This document shows, piece by piece, positions 33,104 through 43,486 of a stretch of 64,000 nt of DNA. The notes beneath the pieces are model-generated. The model worked only from the letters and a program-made list of their open reading frames with translations. It did not search any database and had not been told where the DNA came from. The first letter of the stretch is position 1, and every line of letters starts with the position of its first letter. Where the stretch lies: assembly GCF_000004195.4 (NCBI RefSeq), contig NC_030677.2, positions 45,633,142 to 45,697,141 of the forward strand, read 5' to 3'. The translations under genes were made by a program, and so were the position numbers. The DNA is from Xenopus tropicalis. Taxonomy: Eukaryota; Chordata; Amphibia; Anura; Pipidae.

Positions 33104-34005
33104 CAGTGCTGTCCAACTTCTACAGTGCCGAGGGCCGGAATTTCTCTAGCATACATGGTGGAGGGCCGCTAATGGAAGCCAGTTTTGACCACTCCCCTTT
33201 TTGAAACCACCACCCACTTCAAACCACACCTATTTTATCACAATGGTGGTAGCACAGCAAAATCCCAAATGCTTGGTCCTTACAGTGGGGTATCAACCAT
33301 CATTCATATGTGAAAGAATTATGTCATATTAAGATATACCCTTAAATTCCATATGCCTCCTCCTCCCCTGTGGATAGCAGAGCAACCCCCAGTACATAAT
33401 TACACACCTTAGGGACCATTTAATGGCTATTTCCAACTGCTAACAAACTCCCACAACAAACCCCTGCCAGGTTCACCTCCCACAAGCAGCATAGGGCAAG
33501 CAGAGTATGGCACACAGAGGCAGCATAGGGAAGGCAGAGTATGGCACACACAGGCATACTGAGTGTCATACTCTGCCTGCCCTACACTGACTGTGTGTGC
33601 CATACTCTGCCTGCCCTACCCTTCCTGTGTGTGCCATACCCTCCCTGACCTATGCGGCCTGTGTGTGCCATACTCTACCTGCCCTATGCTGGCTGTATGT
33701 GCCATACTCTGCCTACAGTACCTATGTCTGAGGTGTGAAGAAGTGAACAATGTGGGTGATTAGAGCCTGAGGTGTGAACACTGCAGGGGGTGAACAATGC
33801 AGAGATTAAAAGGTGTGAACAACACAGGGGATTACATTTTTAAACAATACAGAGGGATTACAGCCTGAATCTGAGGTGAGAACCATGCAGGGGGCCAGTT
33901 AATCTCAGTACTGATACCATTTAATGCTTACTCAAAGGTAAGCCATCAAAGCAGCCAGACAGGTGGGGGGCCACACAGAGGGGGGCCGCCAGTTGGACAG
34001 CACTG
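33104..34005. mobile_element. 902-bp hAT element, non-autonomous
   Basis: The termini are CAGTGCTGTCCAACTTCT and AGTTGGACAGCACTG. The perfect 8-bp target duplication CTCTAGTA lies at 33096-33103 and 34006-34013 and fits the hAT preference nTnTAGnn. GGGGGCCGCCA and GAGGGCCG blocks lie next to the ends. There is no transposase coding. The interior has a minisatellite of GTGTGTGCCATACTCTGCCT units (33555-33720) facing inverted AGAGTATGGCACACA units (33500-33555). Confidence 0.88.
33490..33720. repeat. inverted minisatellite inside the hAT element
   Basis: Units of about 34 bp (TGTGTGCCATACTCTGCCTG plus CCCTA-rich spacer) occur about four times rightward. They are preceded by about two copies in the opposite sense, so the block can fold back on itself. 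Confidence 0.75.
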
Positions 34006-34332
34006 CTCTAGTATAAATAGTATGGGTTCTGGGACAATAAATGTTTGTGAGTTTGGGTTATGGTGTGACCTCCACATCACCTATGATGGGTCCCAATGTG
34101 AACTCTAATTCACCCCCATGTGGGCTTTCACTCCCCCACATGGCATGGCTCTTATCAGCCAGGGATTAGAGTTGGGCATTCCAGGATGTGAGGCCTTTAC
34201 ACATGGCTGGTTCCAGACCCTAGTGACCAGAGGCCTGTTATATATCTCTTTCTGGCACATTTCTGGAAGATTTTGGGATACCTTGGCCTGCTTGATTAAC
34301 CCTTACAGGCCTATATCATGACAGTATATAAA

Positions 34333-35714
34333 AGGACATTTATGATGTGTGTTTAAGCAGTATATTTGCTTTATTTAGATGACATGGGAATAATAAAGTA
34401 GATCTTGTTACCAAGTTGTAATCTACCAAGTCCCTACATATTTGGCAGAATTTCAGGCTGCTTCAGAGACTCGGTGCACTGACAAATTGCTACAAAAAAC
34501 AGGCTGTAGTTCATGGCATAATGATAAAATGGGGATGTTATATGTCTATAGTAGCTAGAATTTCTAGTTATTCAGCTATTCTTTTTAAGGATACTTGCGG
34601 CCTACTTACATCTGTCATTAACAGTCCCCTGCAAGTTAAAGCTATATTGCCCTAATCAGACAACTGTCGTCACACATAGAGGCAAATATATTGACATTCA
34701 TTGTTTCTATGTTTTTCATGGAAAAAAAAATGTTTTTTGACGATTAACTATCACTAATGACATATTATACAACCTGGAAAAGCAGAAAAAAAATAATCTC
34801 TTCTGTTCAAGACTTTCCAAGGGTTATCCTGGCGTGAAAAACTTTTAAGTGACTTTTTAAGATTTTGAAGCTATATTTTGAATGCTAATGTAGATTGTGC
34901 CACCTCAGAACAGTCAGATACTTGTAGGTAAAAAGTAAAAATGTTTTAGTAATTAGTAGGATATAAAAATTTAAAAGAAAATTTCCAAAATAAAACTTTT
35001 CAGAAATAGGGAAAAAAATGCCATTTTTACTTAAATTCTCAACCTTTTAAAATACTAGTAAATCTGCTCTTAGTGTTTAGTATGTTACATATAATACTAT
35101 AGGAGTTGCTTATTATTTGGACTGCAGTGTAAAAAGTTAAAAAAAAAAAGCACTACGCCCCTTTATTATCCCCAAGTAGATGTAAGGGTGATTGCATGTG
35201 TTTTATTTCCAAAAAAACAGTAAACTTTTGCTATGTAACATGCCCCATAAGAACCAATCAGAAGGCAGAATTTACATCTCACCTGTCTAAAAGCATACAT
35301 CTATATTCATCTATATTATAACATTTTATAACAGTATCCCCGTTTTTTTTTTTTTTAATTCCTTTAATGTTTGAGGTATTTTACAGAGAGTTACCCACAT
35401 TTGGACCCCCAACGCTGTGTTATTCCCTAAGGTTCCTTCAGTTTCTATGGAGAATTTGTTGTACACTTGCGCAGAAGCATTTGGCGATGTCAAACCTTTG
35501 TGTGCATTCACAGGCAAAAATTAGCCTCCATGTGTTTTGCCATTTGTCACTAGATACTATATGCTACACTTTATAGACACAGTCAGATTAAGGTACATGA
35601 AGCTCATTTCTGCACTCGAGGGCCTGTGCCAGGGCAGAAGCCTTAGGTGGGGGGCCTTTGGGTGCCTATATAATTGTTTAAAAAAAACATATAGACACTT
35701 CTAAAGCTGGTACC
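34333..35714. other. no gene recognised
   Basis: AT-rich, with A and T runs near 34722, 35140 and 35342. No supported feature. Confidence 0.4.
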
Positions 35715-36126
35715 TGTGGTTGTTACCTTTTCCCTTTGGAAACAGTGTAGGCCTTTGCTGAGAACAGTAGTCATGACAAAGACCATTGAAAAAGAACTGA
35801 CTTTATTAAAGTCTTCTCAGCATGCAGAGCTGGAATAAACCAACCAGGAAACTTTTCTATATATTTCACAAGTATGAGTCTCTCTACAGCTTTCCTCCCA
35901 GGCCTTTACCCTAATCCTATGCACCTACAATCCCTATCTGGTGTACAATCACCAAATACTTACTCCTCATGGGGACCCAAACTGTCCTTACTAGCTATCC
36001 AGTTAAGAATGAGCTAGTTATCAACTTTTACTTCTCTATCTACCTTAGCAAGGTTTGGGTGGCATGAGTTGGTGTGTCTGTCTGTCTGTCTGGCTGAAAG
36101 AGGAAGTGCATAGCTAATGTACTGCC

Positions 36127-36133
36127 TTATATA
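36127..36133 (-). promoter_or_regulatory. TATA box of the LTR remnant
   Basis: CTATATAAGGC on the minus strand, placed upstream of an AATAAA as expected for an LTR. Confidence 0.35.
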
Positions 36134-36169
36134 GGCTTTTAGGTGGACTTGGTGCCACCTGCTGGCTGG

Positions 36170-36526
36170 TAGTGATGAGCGAATTTTCTTGCCAGGCATG
36201 GATTTTCAGCAAATTTCCGCATTTTGCCATTGGTGTATTGTTTCACGAAACTTCTGTGAAAATTTGGCACAGAAAAATTTGTTGCGTGTCAAAAAAATAT
36301 GTTGGGTGTCAAATTCGTCGCGGTTGCATCAAAAAAGGGTGCGGCCGTGTCAAAAAGCATGGGCAACAAAAAAAAAGACATTGGTGACTAAAAAAGACGT
36401 GGGCGACAGAAAAGGCACGGGAGACAAAAACAAATCTCCCTAAAAAAAACGATTCGCTACTTTTTCGCCGTTTCACAAATTTTCTTGCCGTTTCCTGCTG
36501 GCGAAGCAAAACGGGACAGATCACTA
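36170..36526. mobile_element. TAGTGATGAGCGAA-type MITE, 8-bp duplication
   Basis: It begins TAGTGATGAGCGAATTTTCTTG and ends ACGGGACAGATCACTA. The perfect duplication CTGGCTGG lies at 36162-36169 and 36527-36534. The interior repeats TGGGTGTCAAA and GCGACAAAAA-like words. An 8-bp duplication points to hAT-type mobilisation, though the tips are not the usual CAG. Confidence 0.75.
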
Positions 36527-36643
36527 CTGGCTGGCCCTGCACACTAAACTACAAACTAAGAAATGGTAGTAACCTAAACTTAGAAATGGCTCAATTAATT
36601 TAACCTAAATGTCTCAAATGTCAGGAAATCAAGTAAATAAAAC

Positions 36644-36880
36644 GTACCAAATACAAAAGAGAGATCCGGGTGTATAAACCCCGGATCTGTCTCACAGTTG
36701 ATCTAGGTCAAATTCCCAACACCATCATATCAGCTCTCACAATATGAAATCCTAAATGCAAAGAACTCACCGTTGTTCAGAAGTGGTTAGGGTTAAGTGT
36801 ATATTTACACGAAACGCGTCAGGCGTATTGTTTTTAAATGGAGTAATAAAAATCGAGTTTTAAGCAAGCCGCTGTGTCCG
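36644..36880 (+). repeat. repeat fragment with decayed hammerhead-like core
   Basis: It includes the hairpin GATCCGGG/CCCCGGATC (36662-36687). Then GTGTA (36797-36801), a TATT loop and TACAC (36806-36810) form a 5-bp stem, followed directly by GAAACGCGTC. This resembles stem II, the GAAA box and the short stem III plus UC of a hammerhead. The CTGATGA box is mutated (GGTTAA). AATAAAAATCGAGTTTTAAGC follows as in the copy near 14110. Confidence 0.35.
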
Positions 36881-39070
36881 GTGCATTTGGAGCCCTTTTG
36901 CATATGGCCCTGCACACTGCCTTCTGTTCCAAATTGAGCATTGTTGCGCCTATTGATACTGGAAAACCCTGGAACTACTGCCACCTTCTCACCAGGCACT
37001 AGCTCCAGGGTTCCCTTCATGCCCTTCGTCAATAGGTGCAAAACACTTACGCCCAAAGAATTAGGTGCAGACGTCGCTCAGACATTAAACACCGGAAATG
37101 TCAGGCTTCTAAAATATTTGCAGCAACTGCACTGATTTGCAACTAAGCACATTTACAGTTGCATCCATTTTGGCCAATCAGAAGCAATTGCATCAGATGC
37201 AGTGCAGCTCTGCCAGGGACAATGTCTGCTTGTGGAGCCAATTACTTTTGCCTTCTGGGAGAAAACGCTGCATTTTGGGGGAAAAAACATAGGGAGTGTG
37301 CTGGAAATGCTGCATCTGCTGACATAAATGACATGAAGGCAGGTTAGCTGAACCTCTAACCCCAGAACTTTAACTGGAAGGTTTCCAGCTTCAGTCACAA
37401 AGACAGTAAGGAGAATAAATGTTCAGAAAGTGTTTTTTTTCCTATTAAATTAACATAAAGCAGTTAATTTAATCATGCACTGTTTAACATCAATTTAGCA
37501 AAGTGCCTTTCCTCTTTGTGCTATGTTTGTGTCAGGTTGTAATTCGAAAATTAATTAGTTTTACAAAGAAAAGGTAAAAGATTCAGAGGTGCTATGTCGC
37601 ATAAATGTTATGATATGATAGATGGAACTCTTGCTGACTCGCAACATGCAGAAGCAGAGCCTATTTCAATGCTTGCCGCTGTTTGCGTTATATTGAGATA
37701 GCATGCATCTGTCTGTGAGAGGTCAGTGGTTACCACTGCAGTTAAACATGTGCTTCCTTCACTTCAATAAAGTGATCAACCATGTTGCTAGTTAACATCA
37801 CAATTAGTTCTGCGTACTGAAAGAAATGTATTTTTTGTGCAAAGCAACAATTCTACAGAGACAGAACACTCAGTGGCCTTTTTATAAAATAGAAAAAAAA
37901 TGTTATATAGTACTGCTATATTTAAGTAGCATTGAATTTCCTTTGCAACAAAACGTAATCTTCCAAGGACAGAGCAGGCAAAGCCTCTGCTATAAATGTA
38001 ATTCCTTCCCTCCTTTTTATCTACCTTGGATTTAGTCAGTGTCAACTTTATTATTTTTGTGGGCTTCTGAAGAAAATCCATTGATTTCAGGTGCAGAGAA
38101 ATGGCACATGGCGGACTTGTCAGGCAATATTTCTAGGCATTGTATCAGTAAGCCATTTCATTGTGCCTGTGGTTATGGACATTTTGGAACCATATTTTTT
38201 GGGCTACTCAATAATGCAGCACTCAGACTGCCTGAAAGGGCCCCTATGTTCTATTACCCTAAAGCTGTGCCCCCCCCCCCCATTTAGAACAAGACTTTTT
38301 GGGGTCATTTTTATGCTATAAATCTCATGTTATGAAGATGTGTAGCTCTATATTTATTATATTTATTGTTATGCAGAATTCTGTGAAGTACAAACATAGG
38401 AGATAACATTGAAATGGTGGAAATGGTGAGAGCACCACCTATATAAAGGGAACAGGTGGTAGAGGATACATGCTTGTGGGTCAAAATATTTTTTGGACAG
38501 ACAGAAGCATCCAAATGTGCTAATATCAAATGTCTAACATATATAAACAAACAATAGGTTCAATATCTTTCAAATGCAGACAAAAAATCTGCTTAAAATG
38601 TAAAAACACTTTCTCATTTTTATCTAGTGAAGAGGAAGCCTGCCATGATACGGACATTTCCATTTCACTAGAGAGAAAGAGGATAGATCTACATTTTCTA
38701 CATTGCTACCCCACTTGTACCTGTTCACTTTAGGTGAAGATCATGCTTTCTACAGACTTGTTTTTTTCTAATTTAACCCTTCACTAACCATATCTTAGCT
38801 ATCTGTATTTCTGCGTGTAGCTATGTGTTGCACACCTCTTCCCATTGTCTCTTTACAAATTTTCACATAACTTCATCACTACAAATGTCAAACTTACAGG
38901 CCTTTAATTGCCAAGATGAGACAGTAAAATCTTTTTAAATATTTAATTGCAGAACTTTTCATTAAATCCATTGGTAGCATACCAGATATTCTATCATGCC
39001 ATTTAAAATCAGAATTAATGCCATAGATAAAACTGAACTACTGTAAGCTTTGGTATTTACTCTTGAATGT
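36881..39070. other. long gene-free stretch
   Basis: No exon-like ORF supported. C12 run at 38270-38281. The stretch 36930-37350 has somewhat higher GC and short inverted words, perhaps an old MITE, but no termini are readable. Confidence 0.35.
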
Positions 39071-39459
39071 ATAAAGGAGAAGGGAAGCTTTATCAGAAAG
39101 GTCTATGTAAATACAGCCATAAGCACTCACAGAAACACTGCACTGAGTTCTCTATCAAAAGAAACACAGGATGTCTTGTCTCCTTTTTTGTGAACATGTT
39201 CTTCGGTATAAGACTTCCTCTCTTTTAGGGCTCCTTTAGGGCACTAGTCTGCTCAGTTCTCTCCTCTCTCCCTCCCCTCTCCTGCTCCCCCCCCATAAGA
39301 ATCCAAGCTAAAATGGCAGCTGCTAACGGAGGAACTTCTAAGGCTCTTTTCTCAGGTATTGTAAAGCTTTCTGCGGAATAAACATAACCTTCTAGGTGGC
39401 ACTAATGTGGCGAATCTACTGGCAGTAAAATGGAAAAATTACTTTCCTTCTCCTTTCAT
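39071..39459 (-). mobile_element. T2/Kolobok-type MITE, reverse copy
   Basis: The ends are ATAAAGGAGAAGGGAAG and CTTTCCTTCTCCTTTCAT, inverted and TTAA-like with one change each. It aligns in reverse to 15272-15688 through AGCTAAAATGGCAGCTGC, GGAACTTCTAAGGCTC and CTTCTAGGTGGCACTAATGTGG. Confidence 0.7.
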
Positions 39460-39494
39460 AAGGTCCATAAGCCACATTCAGTGTAAATGTTTTT

Positions 39495-39545
39495 ACCAAG
39501 CTGTCCCTGTTTCGGGCAGAGTTTCACAGCTTCATCAGAAACATA
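39495..39545 (-). repeat. hammerhead-like repeat fragment
   Basis: On the minus strand, CTGATGA (39538-39532) and CCCGAAACAGGGACAG are present with the right polarity. The intervening stem II is weak. The block is one I remember as recurrent in Xenopus. Its class is uncertain. Confidence 0.3.
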
Positions 39546-39652
39546 AATTCTTAAGCACTTTGACTCTATTACACTCTGCTGTAATAAAAATATTTTTTAA
39601 CCAACGTATGATCTTAACCCTCATCTTTTTAGTGTTGATTTTGTCACATATT

Positions 39653-39663
39653 GGGGGGGGGGG
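39653..39663. repeat. poly-G run (11)
   Basis: Eleven consecutive G. Confidence 0.9.
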
Positions 39664-40236
39664 TTCTTTGTAAGTGAACTAATCAGTTGTTCATTTTCTA
39701 TTTAAACCCTCTCAATAGCTGCTTTACATTACTTGGAATATTTATAGGTCCTAAAATCAAGTATTACAATATAAACAATAAAAACAATGAGGATAATTGT
39801 AATACAAAAGGAGTCATTTATTTATTAGAATGTAAACATACGGCAGACATTGTAATAGTATGATCTTTTCTCTAGATGGCGCTGTATGTGAGTCTTTACT
39901 AGTTTGCAATGATGTCATCATTGTTAGCCTATAATTAAGGGTTTCAACCCAAAACGTGTCAGGCCTCACTGAGACCTTACTGAGGAACTTGAGTTTTTAC
40001 CCTTTGAGTCCAGAATATAGCAAAAATCTGTTTTTCCTTTTAATGTGATTGGCAGAAGGCCACTGCTTAGGTCTGGATTGTACCCACAATTTTATATCTG
40101 ACTGGTGGTTTATTTTGGTATGTATATGTCATAAAGGCCCTTAGCAAATATGAAATATTATAAGATACACATAATAAAACGCTTAAATATCTATTGGCTT
40201 TGTGAATTCTAGCAGTAAACAAAAATAGTTATAGAC

Positions 40237-40500
40237 TATAGGATCTCTTATCTGGAATGCTCGGGACCTGGGGTTTTCTGGTTTTCTGTCACTTGGATCT
40301 TCATACCTTAAGTCTGCTAAAATTCTTTTAAACATTAAATAAACCCAATTGTTTTGCTACCAATATGGATTCATGCAGCTTAGTTAGAATTAACGTACAA
40401 AGTACTGTTTTATTATTACAGAGCAAAAGAATATCAATTTTAAAAATTTGAATTATTTGCTTAATTTGGAACTCTGGACAACAGGTCTCCAAATACATAA
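40237..40500. mobile_element. TA-flanked CAGGTATGGGA-type MITE, eroded
   Basis: TAGGATCTCTTATCTGGAATGCTCGGGACC at the left and ACAACAGGTCTCC at the right. The centre has CATACCTTAAGTCTGCTAAAA, AAACATTAAATAAACCCAAT and AGTACTGTTTTATTATTACAGAG, as in the other copies. Confidence 0.65.
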
Positions 40501-41378
40501 TCTTGTATCACATCAAAGTATCATTGGTAGACAGTAAAAGAGAAAAAAGGAAATAAATAATTAAGCTCATATGTTTTTTTTCCTATTCCTGCAAAATGGC
40601 ATTGACTGAAAAAAAAAATATAAAAATATTTACTTCACACTAAAATACTGGGGTACAAGGGTCTGCAAACTGAGGATCAGCAGAGCAATTATCCAGATGC
40701 TTTTGATGCTGTAACACACTGAGATGTTTTCAGTCCCCTTAGCAAGGGAAAGCTAGTTTGATGCTGGTAAGTTATGCATAGTTACATTGTATATTATACA
40801 TTAAAAATAACACTTTCTACAAATATTCCATTAATCTCACTTCTAATTACCATCAACTTTCAGCTATAAAACATGTCTTAAATCAGCAGTTGGAATGTTT
40901 TCTTTCTTGGCATTATTAGTACAGGAACATACCAATGCTACAGAAAGTATAAACCACTTTATGTCATTTTCCCATATAACAAATGCAGCATTGTGACTTC
41001 TCTCTGACTAACCTCTGACATTTTTCAACTGACCATACCCAATTGAGGCCAAACCATACTTTGACTATAAGTCATGCCTTGTAGATGATTTATTGTTAGA
41101 GGCGTGGGATTGTTAGATGATTTATGCCTAAGTGCATCCCCATGTACATGAACAATGCGCTGGTATTTTTAATACTGGGTTTTATTATTGCCTTTAAAAG
41201 GGATATGATTTTTTTACAACGAGCTTGTGAAACACCAAGCTTTGTGCTAACATTTTGGAGCTTATTTTAGCATTTGCAACAGAGGGCACTGTCATTAACG
41301 TTATAGCATTGGGGGGGGGGGCACTTTTTAGGACTTTTCAACCTTCTAGGTACTTGGCTATAAGAGACACAGGAACTG
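40501..41378. other. no gene recognised
   Basis: No supported feature except a run of 11 G at 41311-41321. Confidence 0.4.
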
Positions 41379-41386
41379 GTTTAAAT

Positions 41387-41787
41387 TTGGGGTCGGGAAC
41401 CTTTTTGGCTGAGAGAGCCATAAACACCACATATTTTAAAATGTAATTCCGTGAGAGCCATACAATATGTTTGGCCGCGGATGCTGCGGGCAAGGTAGGG
41501 TGGGTCCCAATGATGCTGGATGCGATGCAGAGGAGGGTGTGGCAGATAGAAGACGTGTTCAAAGGCCATCAAAAGAGCAACATCTGCACTCGGCTGATAG
41601 AAGACGTGTTCTAAGGCTTAGAACACATCTTCTATCAGCCGAGCGCAGTGGCAAGTTAAGGTGGGTCCCAAGGATGCCGGATGTGATGCGGAAGAGGGCG
41701 TGGCCTGCGCTCAGCGGATAGAAGACGTGTTCTAAGGCCATCAAAAGAGCAACATCTGGCTCGCGAGCTGTAGGTTCCCTACCCCTG
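41387..41787. mobile_element. hAT MITE (GGGGT(A/C)GGGAACC termini)
   Basis: The left end is TTGGGGTCGGGAACCTTTTTGG and the right end is GGTTCCCTACCCCTG. The flanks GTTTAAAT (41379-41386) and CTCTAAAC (41788-41795) agree at 5 of 8 positions and fit nTnTAAAn. GAGAGCCATAAACACCACATA and GTAATTCCGTGAGAGCCATA are familiar vertebrate hAT sub-terminal sequence. The core holds a 51-bp near-perfect palindrome (41591-41641). It also holds two copies of a module ending GCCATCAAAAGAGCAACATCTG (41507-41587 and 41667-41760). Confidence 0.8.
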
Positions 41788-41795
41788 CTCTAAAC

Positions 41796-42555
41796 ACTCC
41801 ATTTAGGATATCACAGCAAACATGCCTTTACATGGAATAAACATATTTTTACGAGTGAAATGACCATGGGACAAAGAAGGGCCTTGGAATAGTAAATTTG
41901 TTTTATTCTGTTGTTGTGGTTGCAAACCCAGATGCTTGGCTCTTGCATTATCGAGGCTTCATGTTAGAGAAGCAACGTTCTCTAAAAACTGTATTTCTAC
42001 AGGGAAAAAAAGTAAAATAGAAGCGAAACCGGGAGATGTAGTTTATGTCTTTATAACTTAAAGTTTATGGCCATATCAAAGTTTCACACAACTGCAAAAG
42101 AGAAAAAAAGAGTAACATTGTAAAATAAAAGAACTACAGTATATTGTTTCTTAAAAATAAACTGCAAGTGTTTTCTATGGTCATTAATGAAAAGCAGCTG
42201 GGAGCTACATGACTACGATGTTTGGGGCAGGGAGTACTGCGACAGTTAGCTACAGAAAAGGAAGATAAAACTACTGACAAAATAAAGGAAATATAAATTA
42301 ATTTTCTTCCTGACAGGCTTTATATGACAGCATTGCCTACTTACTGCCTAGCAACCAGGCTAGATGTGCTGCTATTGCTCTGCACATGGAACCAATACAG
42401 ACACATCACAGTCTGGCAGTATATGCTTTTCCCCACTGTGGTTTTTGGTGAATGATGTCTCCCTTAACATGACAACATCCCCCTAGTCTCTGTTACCCAT
42501 AGAACATCAGCACAGTAAGCAGTCTTTGCAACTGTAACTCCTGCCCAACATTCCC
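41796..42555. other. no gene recognised
   Basis: No supported feature. Confidence 0.4.
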
Positions 42556-42850
42556 CCAAAGTCATCTGTCACTAAAAGCGGTTAAGGTTAGTGATGAGCG
42601 AATCTGTCCCGTTTCGCTTCAGCATAAAATTTGTGAAACAACAAGAAAATTAGCAAAATGGATTTTGTTCCTCCAAAGTCATCTGTCACTAAAAGAGGTT
42701 GAGGTTAGTGACGAGCGAATCTGCCCCATTTTGTTTCACCGTAAAATTTGCAAAAACGCATTTGTCGCTCAACTTTTTTGTCACCCATGTCTTTTTTTTG
42801 TCACACATGCCCATTTTTCTGCTGAAAATTTTTGCTGAAGTTTCAAAACT
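42556..42850 (+). repeat. tandem duplication (117-bp offset) containing a TAGTGATGAGCGAA MITE end
   Basis: CCAAAGTCATCTGTCACTAAAAG starts at 42556 and again at 42673. It is followed both times by GGTTRAGGTTAGTGAYGAGCGAATCTG. The repeated block contains host flank plus the left terminus of the MITE, so the duplication happened after the MITE inserted. The second copy continues into the MITE body (TTTTTTGTCACCCATG) to about 42850. No right terminus is seen. Confidence 0.7.
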
Positions 42851-43486
42851 AAGAAATTCAACTGGCACACATATTCATAACCTTAACCACGTATGTTGCT
42901 TAATTACAGTGTAATGAATTCATATAGTTCATGAGGTTCCATGATGACATACACCAGTTTGGGAACATGGCTTAGTAATTAGAAGATAATGCCTTCTTTG
43001 CACTTTCCTCAAATGTTATGACTTTCTCTGGTTTTTCTTATCTTTATGAGTTATAGTTCTGACTATAGTTTATGTTTGTCTAACCTCTATGCACGAACCT
43101 TACTTTCAAATAAAACCATGCTTTAAATTAAAATATATACTATTTTGTATTAATTGGTTTATGTTCAAATTATTTTTCAAAAAATGTTCAGTAAACCATT
43201 TTGCTCAACTTCTTTCTAACCAGAAAGACTTATTTGTATGTGTATTTTTGTTTAAAAAAAATCATTCATGATCTCTATATAAACTCTGACCACCAATGGC
43301 CAAATGGGCTTTTGAATTTAACATCCCTCAGATGAGAAATCCTTCTTGTTTTACTCTGCAAGCGATGACTGACAAAACATGAAAAGTCATTGTTTGAAAT
43401 ATGCCTATTGTCAATAAACACTCTTCCCTTTCTTAGATTTAAAATGCTGTCATTATTTAAGACTAATTATACTACGACTAAATGAA
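42851..43486. other. no gene recognised
   Basis: No supported feature. Confidence 0.4.

Larger units (their letters stand above)
32125..34323 (-). mobile_element. LTR-like sequence, minus strand, split by a hAT element
   Basis: Read on the minus strand it begins TGTCATGATATAGGCCTGTAAGG at 34323. It has TATA-like boxes at 32833-32827 (TATAAAA) and 32740-32734 (ATAAATA), and a variant poly(A) signal ATTAAA at 32520-32515. GTATA lies directly outside the left end (32120-32124) and the right end (34324-34328), and the match extends to GTATATAAA. Without the inserted hAT and its duplication it is about 1.29 kb. The inner end is not a canonical CA and the flanks are AT-rich, so the boundary is tentative. 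No gag, pol or primer-binding site is seen, so it is a solo LTR if it is one. Confidence 0.45.
35715..36643 (-). mobile_element. probable LTR remnant, minus strand, split by a MITE
   Basis: On the minus strand, TATATAAGG (36133-36127) is followed about 325 bp later by AATAAAGTC (35807-35802). The end GGTAACAACCACA at 35715 resembles the end of the LTR at 60037-60399 (AGCAACAACCACCA). GTACC occurs at 35710-35714 and 36644-36648, but the inner end does not start with TG, so the right boundary is uncertain. A (TGTC)n tract lies at 36077-36093. Confidence 0.35.

Noticed and set aside
36881..37400. GC-richer stretch with overlapping ORFs, considered as an exon
   Set aside because: ORFs are short on both strands with no splice pattern or protein similarity I recognise. 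An old MITE is as likely.
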